Assembly: GCA_020796225.1 (NCBI GenBank)
Contig: CM036761.1
Coordinates: 37,880,428-37,944,427, forward strand
Reading direction: 5' to 3'
Origin: Arion vulgaris
Taxonomy: Eukaryota > Mollusca > Gastropoda > Stylommatophora > Arionidae
DNA length: 64,000 nucleotides
This document shows, piece after piece, positions 10,985 through 21,057 of the stretch (positions within the stretch are counted from its first letter, which is position 1; each line of letters opens with the position of its first letter). The notes beneath the pieces are model-generated. The model was given only the letters and a program-made list of their open reading frames with translations. It was not told the origin of the DNA and searched no databases. The position numbers and the translations under genes are program-made.

Positions 10985-11600
10985 CAACACCCAAAGATCA
11001 AGATGGAAGTGAAAAGACAGATGATAAAAGTATTTTCTTACCAACACTTTGTTAACAGTGCCAAACTTGGTCTCTTACAGCAACACACCAGAGAAAGCAC
11101 ACCAGGTGTGAAATGAAATGCTTGAGGAAGGTAGAGGGCGTCACCAGGAAAGATAGACAACGACATGAGGACATCAGAAGCAGAGTGGACATAACTTCAT
11201 GCACCAAATACATCGAAAGACAACAAATGCAGTGGTTTGGACATTTAATGAGCATGAAACACAACCAACCACCAATAACAGCATACAATAAAATAGATCG
11301 GGTACTAGAGCTAAGGGAAGACCAAGAAAAGATGGATAGACAATATCAAGACTACACTACATAGACACGGATATAACACAACAAGGACGACTCATCTGGC
11401 TCTAGGACGTAAATTAAAGCTCCAATCCCTACGCTTAACGGCAAGAGTGGACAGCCACCTACATCTTCCACCTGGGAATAGACAATAGACTATAGGTTGA
11501 AGGTACCAAGAAGAATTAGTCCAGGTAAAGAGGAGAAGAGGGAGACTACGAAGAAGGATGTAACTGTTGATTTCCACATGATGGTTACACAGGTGTGACA
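10985..11600 (+). pseudogene. LINE (RTE-like) pol C-terminal fragment
   Basis: MKCLRKVEGVTRKDRQRHEDIRSRV, then MQWFGHLMSMKHNQPP (11113-11280), then a degraded basic stretch. This matches the family of 395-1077. Stops and frameshifts are present. Downstream sequence to about 11600 is probably the element's decayed 3' part. Confidence 0.75.
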
Positions 11601-11702
11601 TATGTCCTATAGGAGAAAGAAATCCTGAAAGACTGATAAAGAAACACAGTTCTGCTCAGGACTAGCTATTAGATGATAATGAATTCTTATATACTCTCTA
11701 GT

Positions 11703-11996
11703 TTTCTGCATCAGTTTAACGGCATTGCAAGTTAAACAACTATCAACATAATTTCTGCATCAGTTTAACGACATTGCAAGTTAAACAACTATCAACATAA
11801 TTTCTGCATCAGTTTAACGACATTGCAACTTAAACAACTATCAACATAATTTCTGCATCAGCTTAACGACATTGCAAGTTAAACAACTATCAACATAATT
11901 TCTGCATCAGTTTAACGGCATTGCAAGTTAAACAACTATCAACATAATTTCTGCATCAGTTTAACGGCATTGCAAGTTAAACAACTATCAACATAA
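11703..11996. repeat. Minisatellite, 49-bp unit, 6 copies
   Basis: The unit ctgcatcagtttaacggcat, tgcaagttaaacaactatca, acataattt is repeated six times with two or three substitution sites (cggc/cgac, gtt/ctt). Confidence 0.95.
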
Positions 11997-12037
11997 TTAA
12001 TACTTGATTTTTAGGGAAAACACGTTCTTCTGAGCCG

Positions 12038-12240
12038 TGCTGTGCTATGATGTAGAGAGGCGGCCGCATCGGGCGATACTGTAACGGCGCGACATAAGCA
12101 GCGAAATTAAGATACAATTTTTGGCATTTAAAAAAAACCAAATACAAATCGAAGGTTATTTTAAAGAAAGAAAAAGGGCGGTTTTTCGAAGACTTGCATC
12201 ATACTGAGAAAATCTACTGAACGGTTCTGAATATATTGGT
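12038..12240 (+). mobile_element. Short non-autonomous element with imperfect inverted ends
   Basis: About 200 bp. The left end is ctgagccgtgctgtgctatg and the right end ataaaat/ctactgaacggttctgaa. The reverse complement of the right end (ttcagaaccgttcagtag) resembles the left end. It contains both blocks that are separated at 243-345 and 1200-1316. Another copy is at 21058-21232. The target duplication is not clear, so the superfamily is unassigned. Confidence 0.55.
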
Positions 12241-13009
12241 CACAGAAAAATGATCGACAACGTCAGTATGTATGTCCCTTGAAGAAGAAGAAGAAGAGTT
12301 TAGTCCTTTAAAACATCTAGAAATTTGGGAGAAAATCAATAGCAAACAAGAATACATCATACGTTACAACATTACCTTAACCTCGTTATTCTACCATTTT
12401 GTAATTTAAATAAGAAGCAGACGCTTAATTCCAGAAACTCTCTAACTTCAGAAAGCTTTGATACCAGTAATGGTTTAATTCTGGTAGTTATCTCTAAGGA
12501 GACAGTGTGGGTCGTGTCGCTCTGGCAGTAACGTTGTTTCTATTTTCTCCCAGTGATGAGCTTTGCGATTGTTCCTGCACGCCTTCTTATCTTCCGATCG
12601 ATATCAATCGTCGGGAGTATATCTTTGTGCTACATCCATCGTCTGTGAACTCATCATGCTCTTCCACTACTTCTTCATTAAATACCTTTTTTTTTAAATG
12701 AAGAGTTGAACGTTTTTCTTCTTCAAATATTGCCATTAGCAGAGTGACGGATGAACTAACGGTGCCGTTGGGAAAATAACGTTTTAACTAAAACACTATA
12801 AAATCAAGGATTCTTTTTGACATTAGTTAGCTCTGATGGCGTCATTATAACCATTCAGATCTGATAGTATGTTACAGTGTAACTCATGATGTGATATATT
12901 GAAGGAGGGGGCTTTTACGTTTGTAAAATTTTAGTTATCCTTCTGTACACATTTAAATCATGTTCAGTAATATGCATACACTTTGGTCGATGTTCGGAGG
13001 TGTCTGTTC
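12241..13009. other. Unannotated intronic sequence
   Basis: No gene or known repeat is seen. A short gaagaagaagaag tract lies at 12282. Confidence 0.4.
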
Positions 13010-13271
13010 TACAGGGTGTTCAAGATAAAAGTAGCCCCATTTACAAATCGAAAGTTGCCAGTTACCTAATGCGTTGTGTATATTTACTATTTAAACCGGC
13101 TCTGACTAGCTCATCCTACGTCACACTAGTTCATCACCCCTTCCCGCACTACAATTAGACACCGTCACACAACCTTGACTTATATTACGTAATAACTGAA
13201 CCTTTCCATTTTCATAAATATATGCCAGATTAGCTCCATTGATAGGCTACTTTTATCTTGAACACCCTGTA
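13010..13271 (-). mobile_element. TA-flanked MITE (Tc1/mariner-like), copy A
   Basis: It starts TA-cagggtgttcaagataa and ends with the inverse, ttatcttgaacaccctg-TA, an inverted repeat of about 17 bp flanked by the dinucleotide TA. It is 262 bp long and non-coding. The interior is the reverse complement of copies at 28431-28692 and 53668-53927. TA duplication and end structure fit a Tc1/mariner-mobilised MITE; no transposase is present in the window. Confidence 0.88.
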
Positions 13272-13619
13272 CATGTCGTATGGACCTAGTGGTGGCACAA
13301 CGTATTCACGTTCTAGGTGCAAACAACATGGATCACGAAGAGTTATCAGTTATCAGAGAACTATCATCACAACACTCCTGACATGTCCATAGGTGCTCCG
13401 ATCTCCGCCTCAACAAATCCAGCAGCGTTCAGCGGCCCAACACGCCAGTTCGATGTTGATTAATCAATCTCTTTGCATATTTAGTATGTCGTTCTTTACT
13501 GGCTGTACCAATATTGACACCAATCTCTCTCAGTCTGGTCAGCGAGTGGGACTAGCAACTATGAAACTCTTCCGTTTCGAAGAGTTGTTAACTTGATTGA
13601 TGTCAACTTTGATATTCTC

Positions 13620-14185
13620 TGTCTTTAGTGAAACACTGAATGAAATGACAATTGATTATGCAAAATGTGCTTCAGAAGTCTAGAAACATGACGCGCTCAA
13701 TGAGATGACATTGAAGTATATGGAACATTATTCAGATATGAAAATCATGACTTTCTGAATGAAATAATATTTAAGTATATAGAATGTTCTTCACATATAG
13801 AAGATAGGACGTTCTTAATGATATGACATGCCCGCCTGTCCAGCGTGTTCGCAGCGCATTGGACGACGGGTGACAAGCCCCTTGTGAGTGCGGTTCAATT
13901 TCGCGGGTTGGCAGAAAAGCCACATGTTCTCCAGATTTACGATGTTCGTGGCACCCAATCGAAGGGTTACGATGTCCATGGCATCGAGCCGAAAAGCTGA
14001 AAGCTTAAGTGCTTCTGGATTTAAAAAAAAAATGATATAACATTTCTTTAAATATATTGTTCTTCACATATAAAAATCATTACTTTCTAAATTAGATGAG
14101 ATTGAAGTATATAAAATGTTCTTCACATATACACAATATGACGCTCTTAATAACATGATATTTAAGTATATAGAATGTGCTCCGT
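13620..14185. repeat. Degenerate tandem repeat (about 60-65 bp), split by a SINE
   Basis: Diverged units contain cttcacatatagaa, gacgctcttaatgagatgac and atttaagtatatagaatgt. The array is interrupted at 13829-14030 by a family 3 SINE. Confidence 0.75.
13829..14030 (+). mobile_element. tRNA-derived SINE, family 3, full length with target duplication
   Basis: It starts tgcccgcctgtccagcgtgt. The tRNA-like head has an A-box-like cgcagcgcattggacg and the B box ggttcaatttc. A body follows with two mirrored segments (ttcgtggcaccca / atgtccatggcatcgagccg) and it ends in an A run. It is flanked by aatgatatgaca (13817-13828) and aatgatataaca (14031-14042), a 12-bp duplication with one mismatch. This is typical of LINE-mediated insertion. 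Confidence 0.88.
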
Positions 14186-14344
14186 GTGCCATGGGACAAG
14201 ACGTTTTCATTGGAGGTAATGCAGAAGTAAACATTTTAGTAATAGAGGGTAAGATGAATATGAAGTAAATGTTTAAGAAGAAAAGGACGAGGTGCATACA
14301 AGTGTGTTGCATAGAGAATACCATCAAGACAGTAACAAAATATC

Positions 14345-14642
14345 GAAGGTTAGATTTACGGGGACCAAATTGGGGTGTCAAGAATAGAACCACTATCCTG
14401 CCACGCTTGTCGTAAGAGGCGACTAAGAAGGTTGGCCGTGGGGCTAGCTACCCCACCCTGTAAAAAACACTAAATAGCTACAGAAACCACAACCAGGAAA
14501 ATTCATAGCACGCCATCCGAGGAAGAAGAAGGACCCTGCAAGGAGATCTGGAAAAGATGGCCTTGGATAGGTGGGTTTGAAAGGCCTTGGTTGTGGACCT
14601 ATCCCTCCCTGTGAGCGAATGGTGAAGAAGAAGAAGAGAAAC
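14345..14642 (+). mobile_element. Internally deleted LINE (5' UTR joined to pol end and 3' UTR)
   Basis: The left part (ggggaccaaattggggtgtc, tgtcgtaagaggcgacta, gtggggctagctaccccacc) is a head shared with SINE-like family 6 and with 41110-41145. The right part reads in one frame MALDRWV, stop, KALVVDLSLPVSEW, stop, which resembles the last residues of a LINE polymerase, and ends in gaagaagaagaagaga. There is no room for a complete polymerase. Confidence 0.6.
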
Positions 14643-15045
14643 ATTACTACAACTATTCAATGGAGAGAGGCACTTAGAAAGATAAAAAAAAGCAGTTGTA
14701 CTAATATGACCACAAATATAACACCTATATACAGATACATCTATGTCGTTATTTTTCTCATTCAATGTGTGTACCAGACTATTGTTTGACATTTACATAA
14801 CACCAGGGACTAAACAACAACAACAAGATTGTTAAAATATGTCTGGAACTTATTGCACTTTCTACTACTTGGTAGTGGTAGTTCATTTCAAACGGAGACA
14901 AAACGAAAATAAAGGATTGATACATATTTATTACATAATTGGTTTATAGAATAAACAGTCTATAAAGACGATAAAGGCGATATATATATATCTATGCCAA
15001 AATCTACAATAGGACCACAAAGCTTAAACTCTATAAAAGCATTGT

Positions 15046-15480
15046 TTGCCAGTTTTGCTCTACGGATCGGAGTGTTGGAGGATGACCAAAGGAGATACTA
15101 GCAGGCTGTCAGTTTTCTACCACTCTTGTCTTCGCAGAATCTTGGGAATCTTTTGGCCAGCAAAAATATCCAATAACCAACTACTCCAAGATACAAGACA
15201 AGAGGCAATGAATGACATACTCAAAAGAGAAGATGGAAATGGCTCGGACATGTTATGAGAATGAGACAAGAAATGCCTGCAAGGGTAGCCCTCACTTGGA
15301 CACCAGAAGGAAAGAGAAAGAAAGGCAGACCACGGACAACATGGAGGCGCATGATGGAAGAGGAACTGGACACCGCATCTCTGACGTGGGGCTCTGCACT
15401 GAAGGTTGCACGGGACAGGAGAGCATGGAAAGTCCTTTCTGAAGCCCCATGTGTCACTAGGCATGACGGGATTAAGTAAG
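15046..15480 (+). pseudogene. LINE reverse transcriptase C-terminal fragment, one frameshift
   Basis: LLYGSECWRMTKGDTSRL, FYHSCLRRILGIFWPAKISN (15050-15200) continues after a frameshift near 15235 into MARTC-region/GHVMRMRQEMPARVALTW, EGKRKKGRPRTTWRRMMEEE and a run to the stop at about 15477. A taagtaagtaagtaag tail follows. Except for the frameshift it is one of the best preserved LINE ends here. The catalytic domain is absent. Confidence 0.82.
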
Positions 15481-15499
15481 TAAGTAAGTAATATATATC

Positions 15500-15705
15500 T
15501 ATGAGAGCCGCAGTAGCGTAGTTGTTAGTGAACTTGACTCTTAGGCTAGTGGTCCTGGTTCGATTCTACAGTGGCTCGTGAATTTGTTCCAACCGTAACG
15601 GCTCTCAGGTCAACCCATCCTTAATTGGGTGCCAGGAAAAGTACTGGAAAGTAAAGGTGACCGGCGTCATGTTGACCACATCACCCATCGTGAGCGATAT
15701 ATATA
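15500..15705 (+). mobile_element. tRNA-derived SINE, family 2, 3'-truncated
   Basis: The head gagagccgcagtagcgtagt with ttgttagtgaacttgact, the B-box-like ggttcgattct, and body to atcacccatcgtgagc. It lacks the terminal taccacgaggta segment. Confidence 0.82.
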
Positions 15706-15719
15706 GTATACGATATATA

Positions 15720-15930
15720 TATATATAAATAATATCAAAGCAGAAATTGAAGTGGGATTAAAAGGGTTCATGAAACAGAGGTCGACCTAAGAAGACCCTG
15801 AAACGAACTTTGCTGAGAGAGGCAAGAAATATCGGTCTCAATTCCATGGATGAGATTGAGCGAGTTACCCAGGATAGAGCGGTATGGAGAAATTACTTGC
15901 AGGCTCTATGTAACGTATAACAGTACGAGA
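15720..15930 (+). pseudogene. LINE pol extreme C-terminus and 3' end
   Basis: The stretch ggtcgacctaagaagaccct, tgctgagagaggcaagaaat and tggatgagattgagcgagtt matches the same tail at 6240, 32880, 46160 and 62600. It is followed by a tat trinucleotide microsatellite. Confidence 0.72.
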
Positions 15931-15935
15931 GAAAT

Positions 15936-15990
15936 TATTATATTATTATTATTATTATTATATATATTTATATATATATATATATATAAT
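15936..15990. repeat. (TAT)n and (TA)n microsatellite
   Basis: Simple tattattatta runs into atatatatata. Confidence 0.9.
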
Positions 15991-16003
15991 ATAAGTAAAC
16001 AAA

Positions 16004-16275
16004 AAGTAAAGGAACCTTTCATACCTCGTGGTATATAGGTCAATACAGTGTTAGGCCTGTATTTTTCATTGACCATCTGCACACGATCAGGTGATGTGGT
16101 CAGCATCACGCCGGCCGCCTTTACTTTCCCAGAGCATGTCTGGTACCCAGTTGAGGCTGGGTCGACCTGAGAGCCGTCGCGGTCTGGAAAATTCCACGCG
16201 CACTGCAGGAGCTGAACCCAGACCACCAGCCTTGAGAAGCGAATTCACTAACAACTACGCTACCGCGGCTCTCAT
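16004..16275 (-). mobile_element. tRNA-derived SINE, family 2, full length (minus)
   Basis: The head reads gagagccgcggtagcgtagt on the minus strand, with the B box ggttcagctcc, the gacggctctcaggtcgaccc block, ctgggtaccagacatgctct and a final taccacgaggtatgaaaggt. It is nearly identical to the plus copy at 16450-16735, so the two form an inverted pair. Confidence 0.92.
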
Positions 16276-16449
16276 ATATATAATATACTAAGTGATAAAT
16301 AGAGTATGAAGCTGCTGTTTCAATAAAAAAAACCAACATGCGAATGAAATAACTTGTCTTCACATTCAACAATAACCATAATAAATCTAATTTACCTATC
16401 TGTCATTTACTTGTTTGACCACTTTATCCATATTTTCCTCTGTCTATAT

Positions 16450-16735
16450 TGAGAGCCGCTGTAGCGTAGTTGTTAGTGAACTCGCTTCGCAAGGCTGGTG
16501 GTCTGGGTTCAGCTCCTGCAATGCGCGTGGAATTTTTCCCGACCGCGACGGCTCTCAGGTCGACCCAGCCTCAACTGGGTACCAGACATGCTCTGGGAAA
16601 GTAAAGGCGGCCGGCGTGATGCTGACCACATCACCCATCGTGTGCCGACGGTCAATGAAAATACAGGCCTAACACTGTATTGACCTATATACCACGAGGT
16701 ATGAAAGGGTTCCTTTACTTTTATTTTTATGCACT
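16450..16735 (+). mobile_element. tRNA-derived SINE, family 2, full length (plus)
   Basis: It starts gagagccgctgtagcgtagt, B box ggttcagctcc, and ends taccacgaggtatgaaaggg, ttcctttactttt. It is separated from the inverted copy by about 175 bp. No transcript is assumed; the promoter boxes are read from sequence. Confidence 0.92.
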
Positions 16736-17220
16736 TATACACTCACTCACACATAAACACACACCCAGGAATAAACACACACACTATAACACAAACAAGT
16801 TGTTGATCTCTTTATTTCTCCACAAAGTCTGGCAGTCTCATCAACTTATCTTCTTGTTACGATTTTCACATTTGATGTCTATCTTCTATCCTCGCTTTTC
16901 ATTTGTAATTTCTTCCTCACTGGCATCACTGAGTGCTTGAAACCGTCTCGTTCACGAGCGGGATCCCAATCCATTAACTTTATCTGTTCGGTGCGTCCCT
17001 TAGAGACCCCAAGCTCAATGCAGTGACCGAGACCTGCCAAGAGAAACTTCTCTCTATTCCTCCCACTGTTTAAAGCCATTTCCCTGTCTTCTCGATGTCT
17101 ACAAGTTTTCAATATTACTAGGTAATCAGTTTTATTATTTCCAATTTTGTTATTCTTGTTAGTTTATCTAAAGTTTGAGTGCACATACATTCACATTGTT
17201 ATATATGTTTGTTTTATTAT
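16736..17220. other. Unannotated intronic sequence
   Basis: A CA-rich stretch lies at 16740-16795. The rest shows nothing recognisable. Confidence 0.4.
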
Positions 17221-17224
17221 CTTC

Positions 17225-17760
17225 ATAAGAGGTCTCTGGGGCTTATAAGTTACGTGCTCGTCTATCATGACAAAGATACTCTGTTCGCTCCCTCGTGAAG
17301 CCATTGTGATATTTTTATATATATCCCTGATCTCAGTGTAGATGAGATCGAGTTCCTAGTCCTATCGGAAACGGAAGATAAAACATAGAGTCGTGTTCAA
17401 TTTGAGCTCGTAAAAGAACCATTGACAGTTCCAAACCTAAAAGAACAGGTTGATAGAACATATGTCGTTAATTTGAGCTTGTAAAAGAACCATTGACAGT
17501 TCCAAACCTAAAAGAACAGGTTGAAAAGAAATGGAAGCGCACACGGGCAAAATGTATTCGAAAAAATTAAAAATTAAATTTCTACAAAATATCTTCGATA
17601 TCTTCCAAATTACATCGGGGACACACGCCATGCTACGGAATTCGTGCACTACCGCTGAGATCTTCTTGTGGAAGAAAGAGATCGGAGCACAGATGTTTAA
17701 TCACCGGTGCAATGATCATCCCAATCAATTAATCAATCAATCTAGAGTACACATACCTTC
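17225..17760 (+). mobile_element. tRNA-derived SINE, family 1, with internal 71-bp duplication
   Basis: A diverged head (ggtctctggggcttataagt, ctccctcgtgaagccat) is followed by ccctgatctcagtgtagatg, the aatttgag block, the ctacaaaatatcttc block and an aatcaatcaatc tail. The aatttgagctcgtaaaag segment to acaggttg is present twice in tandem (starts 17399 and 17470). That duplication is not seen in the other copies at 59302, 36565 or 32230. Confidence 0.8.
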
Positions 17761-17979
17761 GTACAGTTCTATGTTTGTTGTATTACCTTGATGAAAGTAT
17801 GTTTTCCTTCTAGCTTCCACACACATGCTTATCTATTTTCTCCTTGTCTTCAAGATGACATTTATGAGAACATTTCCTTGAAGCTTAATGAGATAATATG
17901 TTTAAACTATCTTTTGATTGTTGTCGGTGGTTAATATATAAATGGTGAATGTGCGATTTAATGAGTTTGGAATAACACG

Positions 17980-18375
17980 CTGTACGCCATGTTCTTAGAT
18001 CAGACGAAAAGAGACCAAATCGAGGTCTTTATGTGGTCACCAATTGGGAAAAGAAAACGTGGAAGACCTAAGATGACTCTTCGAAGAACAATCCTACAAG
18101 AAAGTAAACTATTGGGATGTAAAACAATACGAAATCTCCAACTGCTATCAACGAACCGTATCACATGGAGATCTAAAACCTCTACCCTTTGTGTCGCCTT
18201 TGGCAGGAAAGGAAAAAACAAACTAACAAATAGAGCTGGATGCTTGATGAACAAAAAGAGGAATGTATTTAACCAGCAAACCACATGTACGATCAGTATA
18301 CATACACTTCAATATCTATTGGTGGAGACTAAGCACCTATAGGTCTGCCCGGAGTGATGTATGTCAGTTCAGAAA
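17980..18375 (+). pseudogene. LINE pol C-terminal fragment with 3' UTR repeat
   Basis: One frame from about 17989 reads WSPIGKRKRGRPKMTLRRTI, then LQLLSTNRITWRSK, typical of a LINE polymerase end. The following 18265-18375 segment recurs at 10800-10920, so it is likely the 3' UTR. Confidence 0.7.
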
Positions 18376-18389
18376 CCAATCTTCTTCTT

Positions 18390-18830
18390 CCAACGTTTTT
18401 TAGATATCGATTTGTATACTTTTAAAGTAGTTAGTGGTCAACCGAGTCCATGTACATCTCCATATAGCTTGTCTTGGGCTGATAAGGGGGACGGCTATGT
18501 GTTTTCTCTCTGTTCACTGTATGTTGGACATTCTTGCAGAATGTGTGTCTCTGTCACCTTGCTGGTGTCACATGTACATATGTCAGATGGGCCTATTTTA
18601 TACTTGTTAAACAGATGGTACCTCAGCCTATTGTGCCCTGTTCGTAGACGAAAACTGACAACCTGTTCTTCTCTACTTAGTTGGTAGTATGCATCGTCCT
18701 TTTCATGCCCAGGATGATCTCTCAACCATTTGTTCTTGTAGGTCATTTTTATCCGTACTTTTTCTTCCTCATATGTCATACTAGTGTCTGTCTGTGGTAG
18801 CCTGCTTCCTGCTTTTGCCAATATACATAA
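18390..18830 (-). pseudogene. LINE ORF2 C-terminal (post-RNase H type) fragment
   Basis: On the minus strand a 108-codon frame contains SFRLRTGHNRLRYHLFNKYK and CTCDTSKVTETHILQECPTY. These are hallmarks of the C-terminal region after RNase H in I/Jockey-type LINEs (conserved TGH...LR, C-x-C...ET-H-L-x-CP). A homologous plus-strand piece is at 40725-41040, including the same 3' end. Confidence 0.8.
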
Positions 18831-19014
18831 GGAACCAAAAAATATTCATTTCAAATTGTATATAGAGACAAACACTGCAAATGAAAGATATGCACATGAG
18901 GTGGATCCAAAAGTTTGATCTGTTAACAAATATTGAAATTGACGACGAGGTGTCATATACTGCAAGTAGAAATATTTTATCTTTTCATTGAAATTGTTAC
19001 ACGTTTTATCAAAT
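18831..19014. other. Unannotated intronic sequence
   Basis: Nothing recognised before the short array at 19015. Confidence 0.35.
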
Positions 19015-19137
19015 ACAATAGTAATTAAATACAATAGTAATGAAATACATTAGTAATGAAATACAATAGTAATGAAATAGAATAGTAATGAAATAGAATA
19101 GTAATGAAATACAATAGTAATGATATTCAATAGTAAT
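19015..19137. repeat. Short tandem repeat, 16-bp unit
   Basis: About seven units of aatagtaatgaaatac with c/g and minor length changes. Confidence 0.88.
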
Positions 19138-19289
19138 GTGTTAATAAAATGTGCTTGTTACTTAGTCAAATGAATTCTCCTGAGATCACCAAATGGCGTC
19201 TAATAGCGAAGGATTAACTCCATTGCACCGGGTTCAACATTTGTCTCCGCCCCTGTTGGAAGTAGTGGGACGTTATCTACCAACAGTTT

Positions 19290-19435
19290 TGAACAAATCA
19301 GAAACACCGTAGCTCCAGTAACAATCCTCGGATCTAATGTCAAAATTGCACTTGTGACTCAGTTAGGATTGGAACCAATAACCATCAGAACGACAGGCAA
19401 ACTCTTAACCACTTCATATTACAGACCTCAGTAAG
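19290..19435 (-). repeat. Diverged interspersed repeat (possible SINE)
   Basis: The words cgtagctccagtaacaatc, ggatctaatg and aggcaaactcttaacca resemble 25310-25440 and 46625-46760. All three have an Ala/Ser-tRNA-like reversed B-box context. Too degraded to name. Confidence 0.4.
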
Positions 19436-19853
19436 TTCATCTATTGTCTTATACCCGAGATGAGGGAGTCCAATGTTTATCTAAGAAAAAGTAAAGTGTT
19501 TTATGAGTACGTAAATATATTTTTTTAAATGAAAAGAAAATAATAGAAATGAATTAAGGAAGAAAGCTTAGTTTTTCAATTGAAAACACGCAATATTTTA
19601 TTGACAAATTATAGAAAATGATGCAATGTTTGCAAATGGGCAGGAAAATAATAACACTGGACGCTGGAAGAGAACAAGAGAGTAATGACAGAATGCAGTT
19701 TTAAAGACAAGAGCCCTGCATGCATATTGTCACTGCAAGGCAATTACACACAACGCACTGAACGTTCATGGTGATGTCTCCAGAATGAAGTTTAAAGATT
19801 TCTTAAGCGGATTTCGTTCTTTAAGTACAAGTTACATGATTATGCAACACAAC

Positions 19854-20022
19854 CAGTGGCGGCTCGTGATCCTTTTTGTTGGTGGGGCCAGACACAAATT
19901 TTCAGAAAAATCATGGTTTTGGGTTAGGTTATATTTTAATTTACTAAATAATAAATACACGTTATATACATTATTTTTGGTGGGGCCCGGCCCCACTGGC
20001 CCTTAATGGCGAGCCGCCACTG
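19854..20022. mobile_element. hAT-like MITE, 169 bp
   Basis: Ends cagtggcggctcg and cgagccgccactg are perfectly inverted over 13 bp. The element is flanked by aacacaac (19846-19853) and aacagaac (20023-20030), an 8-bp duplication with one mismatch, as expected for hAT. It contains an internal gtggggcc / ggccccac pair and no transposase. Confidence 0.88.
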
Positions 20023-20264
20023 AACAGAACCATTAGCATGCATACCTTTCACAATCTGTTAAAATAGATTCATCATCTATTTATCTGTCCGAAGTGAAGC
20101 GATGTTTGTTCTAATAGCTAAGCAGATTGCTTCATTTCTGTGATTGTTACTCAAACAAACGCTTCCTGTCCATCATCAGTATTTCACATCTTAGAATTCT
20201 CATCTTGCTTACTTCCATACATTGAATTCTAGTTCATAAATTCGGTTATCTTAGGTGTAACACG

Positions 20265-20400
20265 TACAAATTAAAGTAATATAGCTTTACAAATTACAAA
20301 ACAAATATATAGCGACGTTTCGACCAAAAGATCTTTATCAAGCAAATGATAATAAAGAAGAGAAGAAATTCAGACTCCTTATGAAAATTACAATTTATCC
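20265..20400 (-). repeat. Penelope-like or other retroelement end with hammerhead-like motif
   Basis: The plus-strand text tagctttacaaattacaaaa, atatagcgacgtttcgacca and tctttatcaagcaaatgata recurs in altered form at 53590-53950 and 61640-61765. On the minus strand it reads cttgataaagatc-tttt-ggtcgaaacgtc. This resembles the stem II plus GAAAC/GTC part of the short hammerhead ribozymes of Penelope-like elements. The CTGANGA core is not intact (ttgataa). Confidence 0.4.
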
Positions 20401-20935
20401 TTTACAGGACGTCTCCATCGACGGAGTTGTTTATTTTATAGGCACCACTTATACGTTCAGAGAGCCGCGGTAGCGTAGTTGTTAGTGAACTCGCTACTCA
20501 AGGCTGGTGGTCTGGGTTCAACTCCCGCAGTGCGCGTGGAATTTTTCCCGACCGCGAAGGCTCTCATGTCGACCCAGCCTCAACTGCGTACCAGACATGC
20601 TCTGGGAAGTAAAGGCGACCGACGTGATGCTGACCACATCACCCATCGTGTGCCGACGGTCAATGTAAAATACAGGCCTAACACTGTATTGCCCTATGTA
20701 CCACGAGGTATGAAAGGGTTCCTTTACTTTTTTTTTACTTACTTATACGTTCAGTGGTTTGTCAATGCTTTATGAACGATGTGGTCTATCTTTACTGTTC
20801 GTAACAATCCACGGTAACCAATTTGCTTCCAAGCTGCCCACCAGGAGTTTGAACTAGGTATTCATGGGTTATGATTGAGCTCACTACTTCTATGTCACAG
20901 ATGCCCACGTCATACACGATAGACATAACATATTC
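20400..20935 (-). mobile_element. SINE family 4 variant (minus), split by a family 2 SINE
   Basis: The two halves 20400-20460 and 20741-20935 together form a minus-strand family 4-type element (ggcaccacttatacgttcag, tttgtcaatgctttatgaac, ccaatttgcttccaagctgc). Compare the uninterrupted copy at 26125-26350. Confidence 0.75.
20461..20740 (+). mobile_element. tRNA-derived SINE, family 2, nested, with 14-bp target duplication
   Basis: Full-length copy: head agagccgcggtagcgtagtt, B box ggttcaactcc, final taccacgaggtatgaaaggg and T-rich end. It is flanked by acttatacgttcag at 20447-20460 and again at 20741-20754, a perfect 14-bp target-site duplication. It therefore inserted into an older family 4-type SINE. 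Confidence 0.95.
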
Positions 20936-21057
20936 AGTTAGACAATAAATCCCTAACGTCCTTAAAATGAAAATATATGACTAAAAATGGAAAACGAAAT
21001 ATAAAAACTAAAAATATAAACAATTAAGATGCAACAATAATAATCAAATATATAAAG

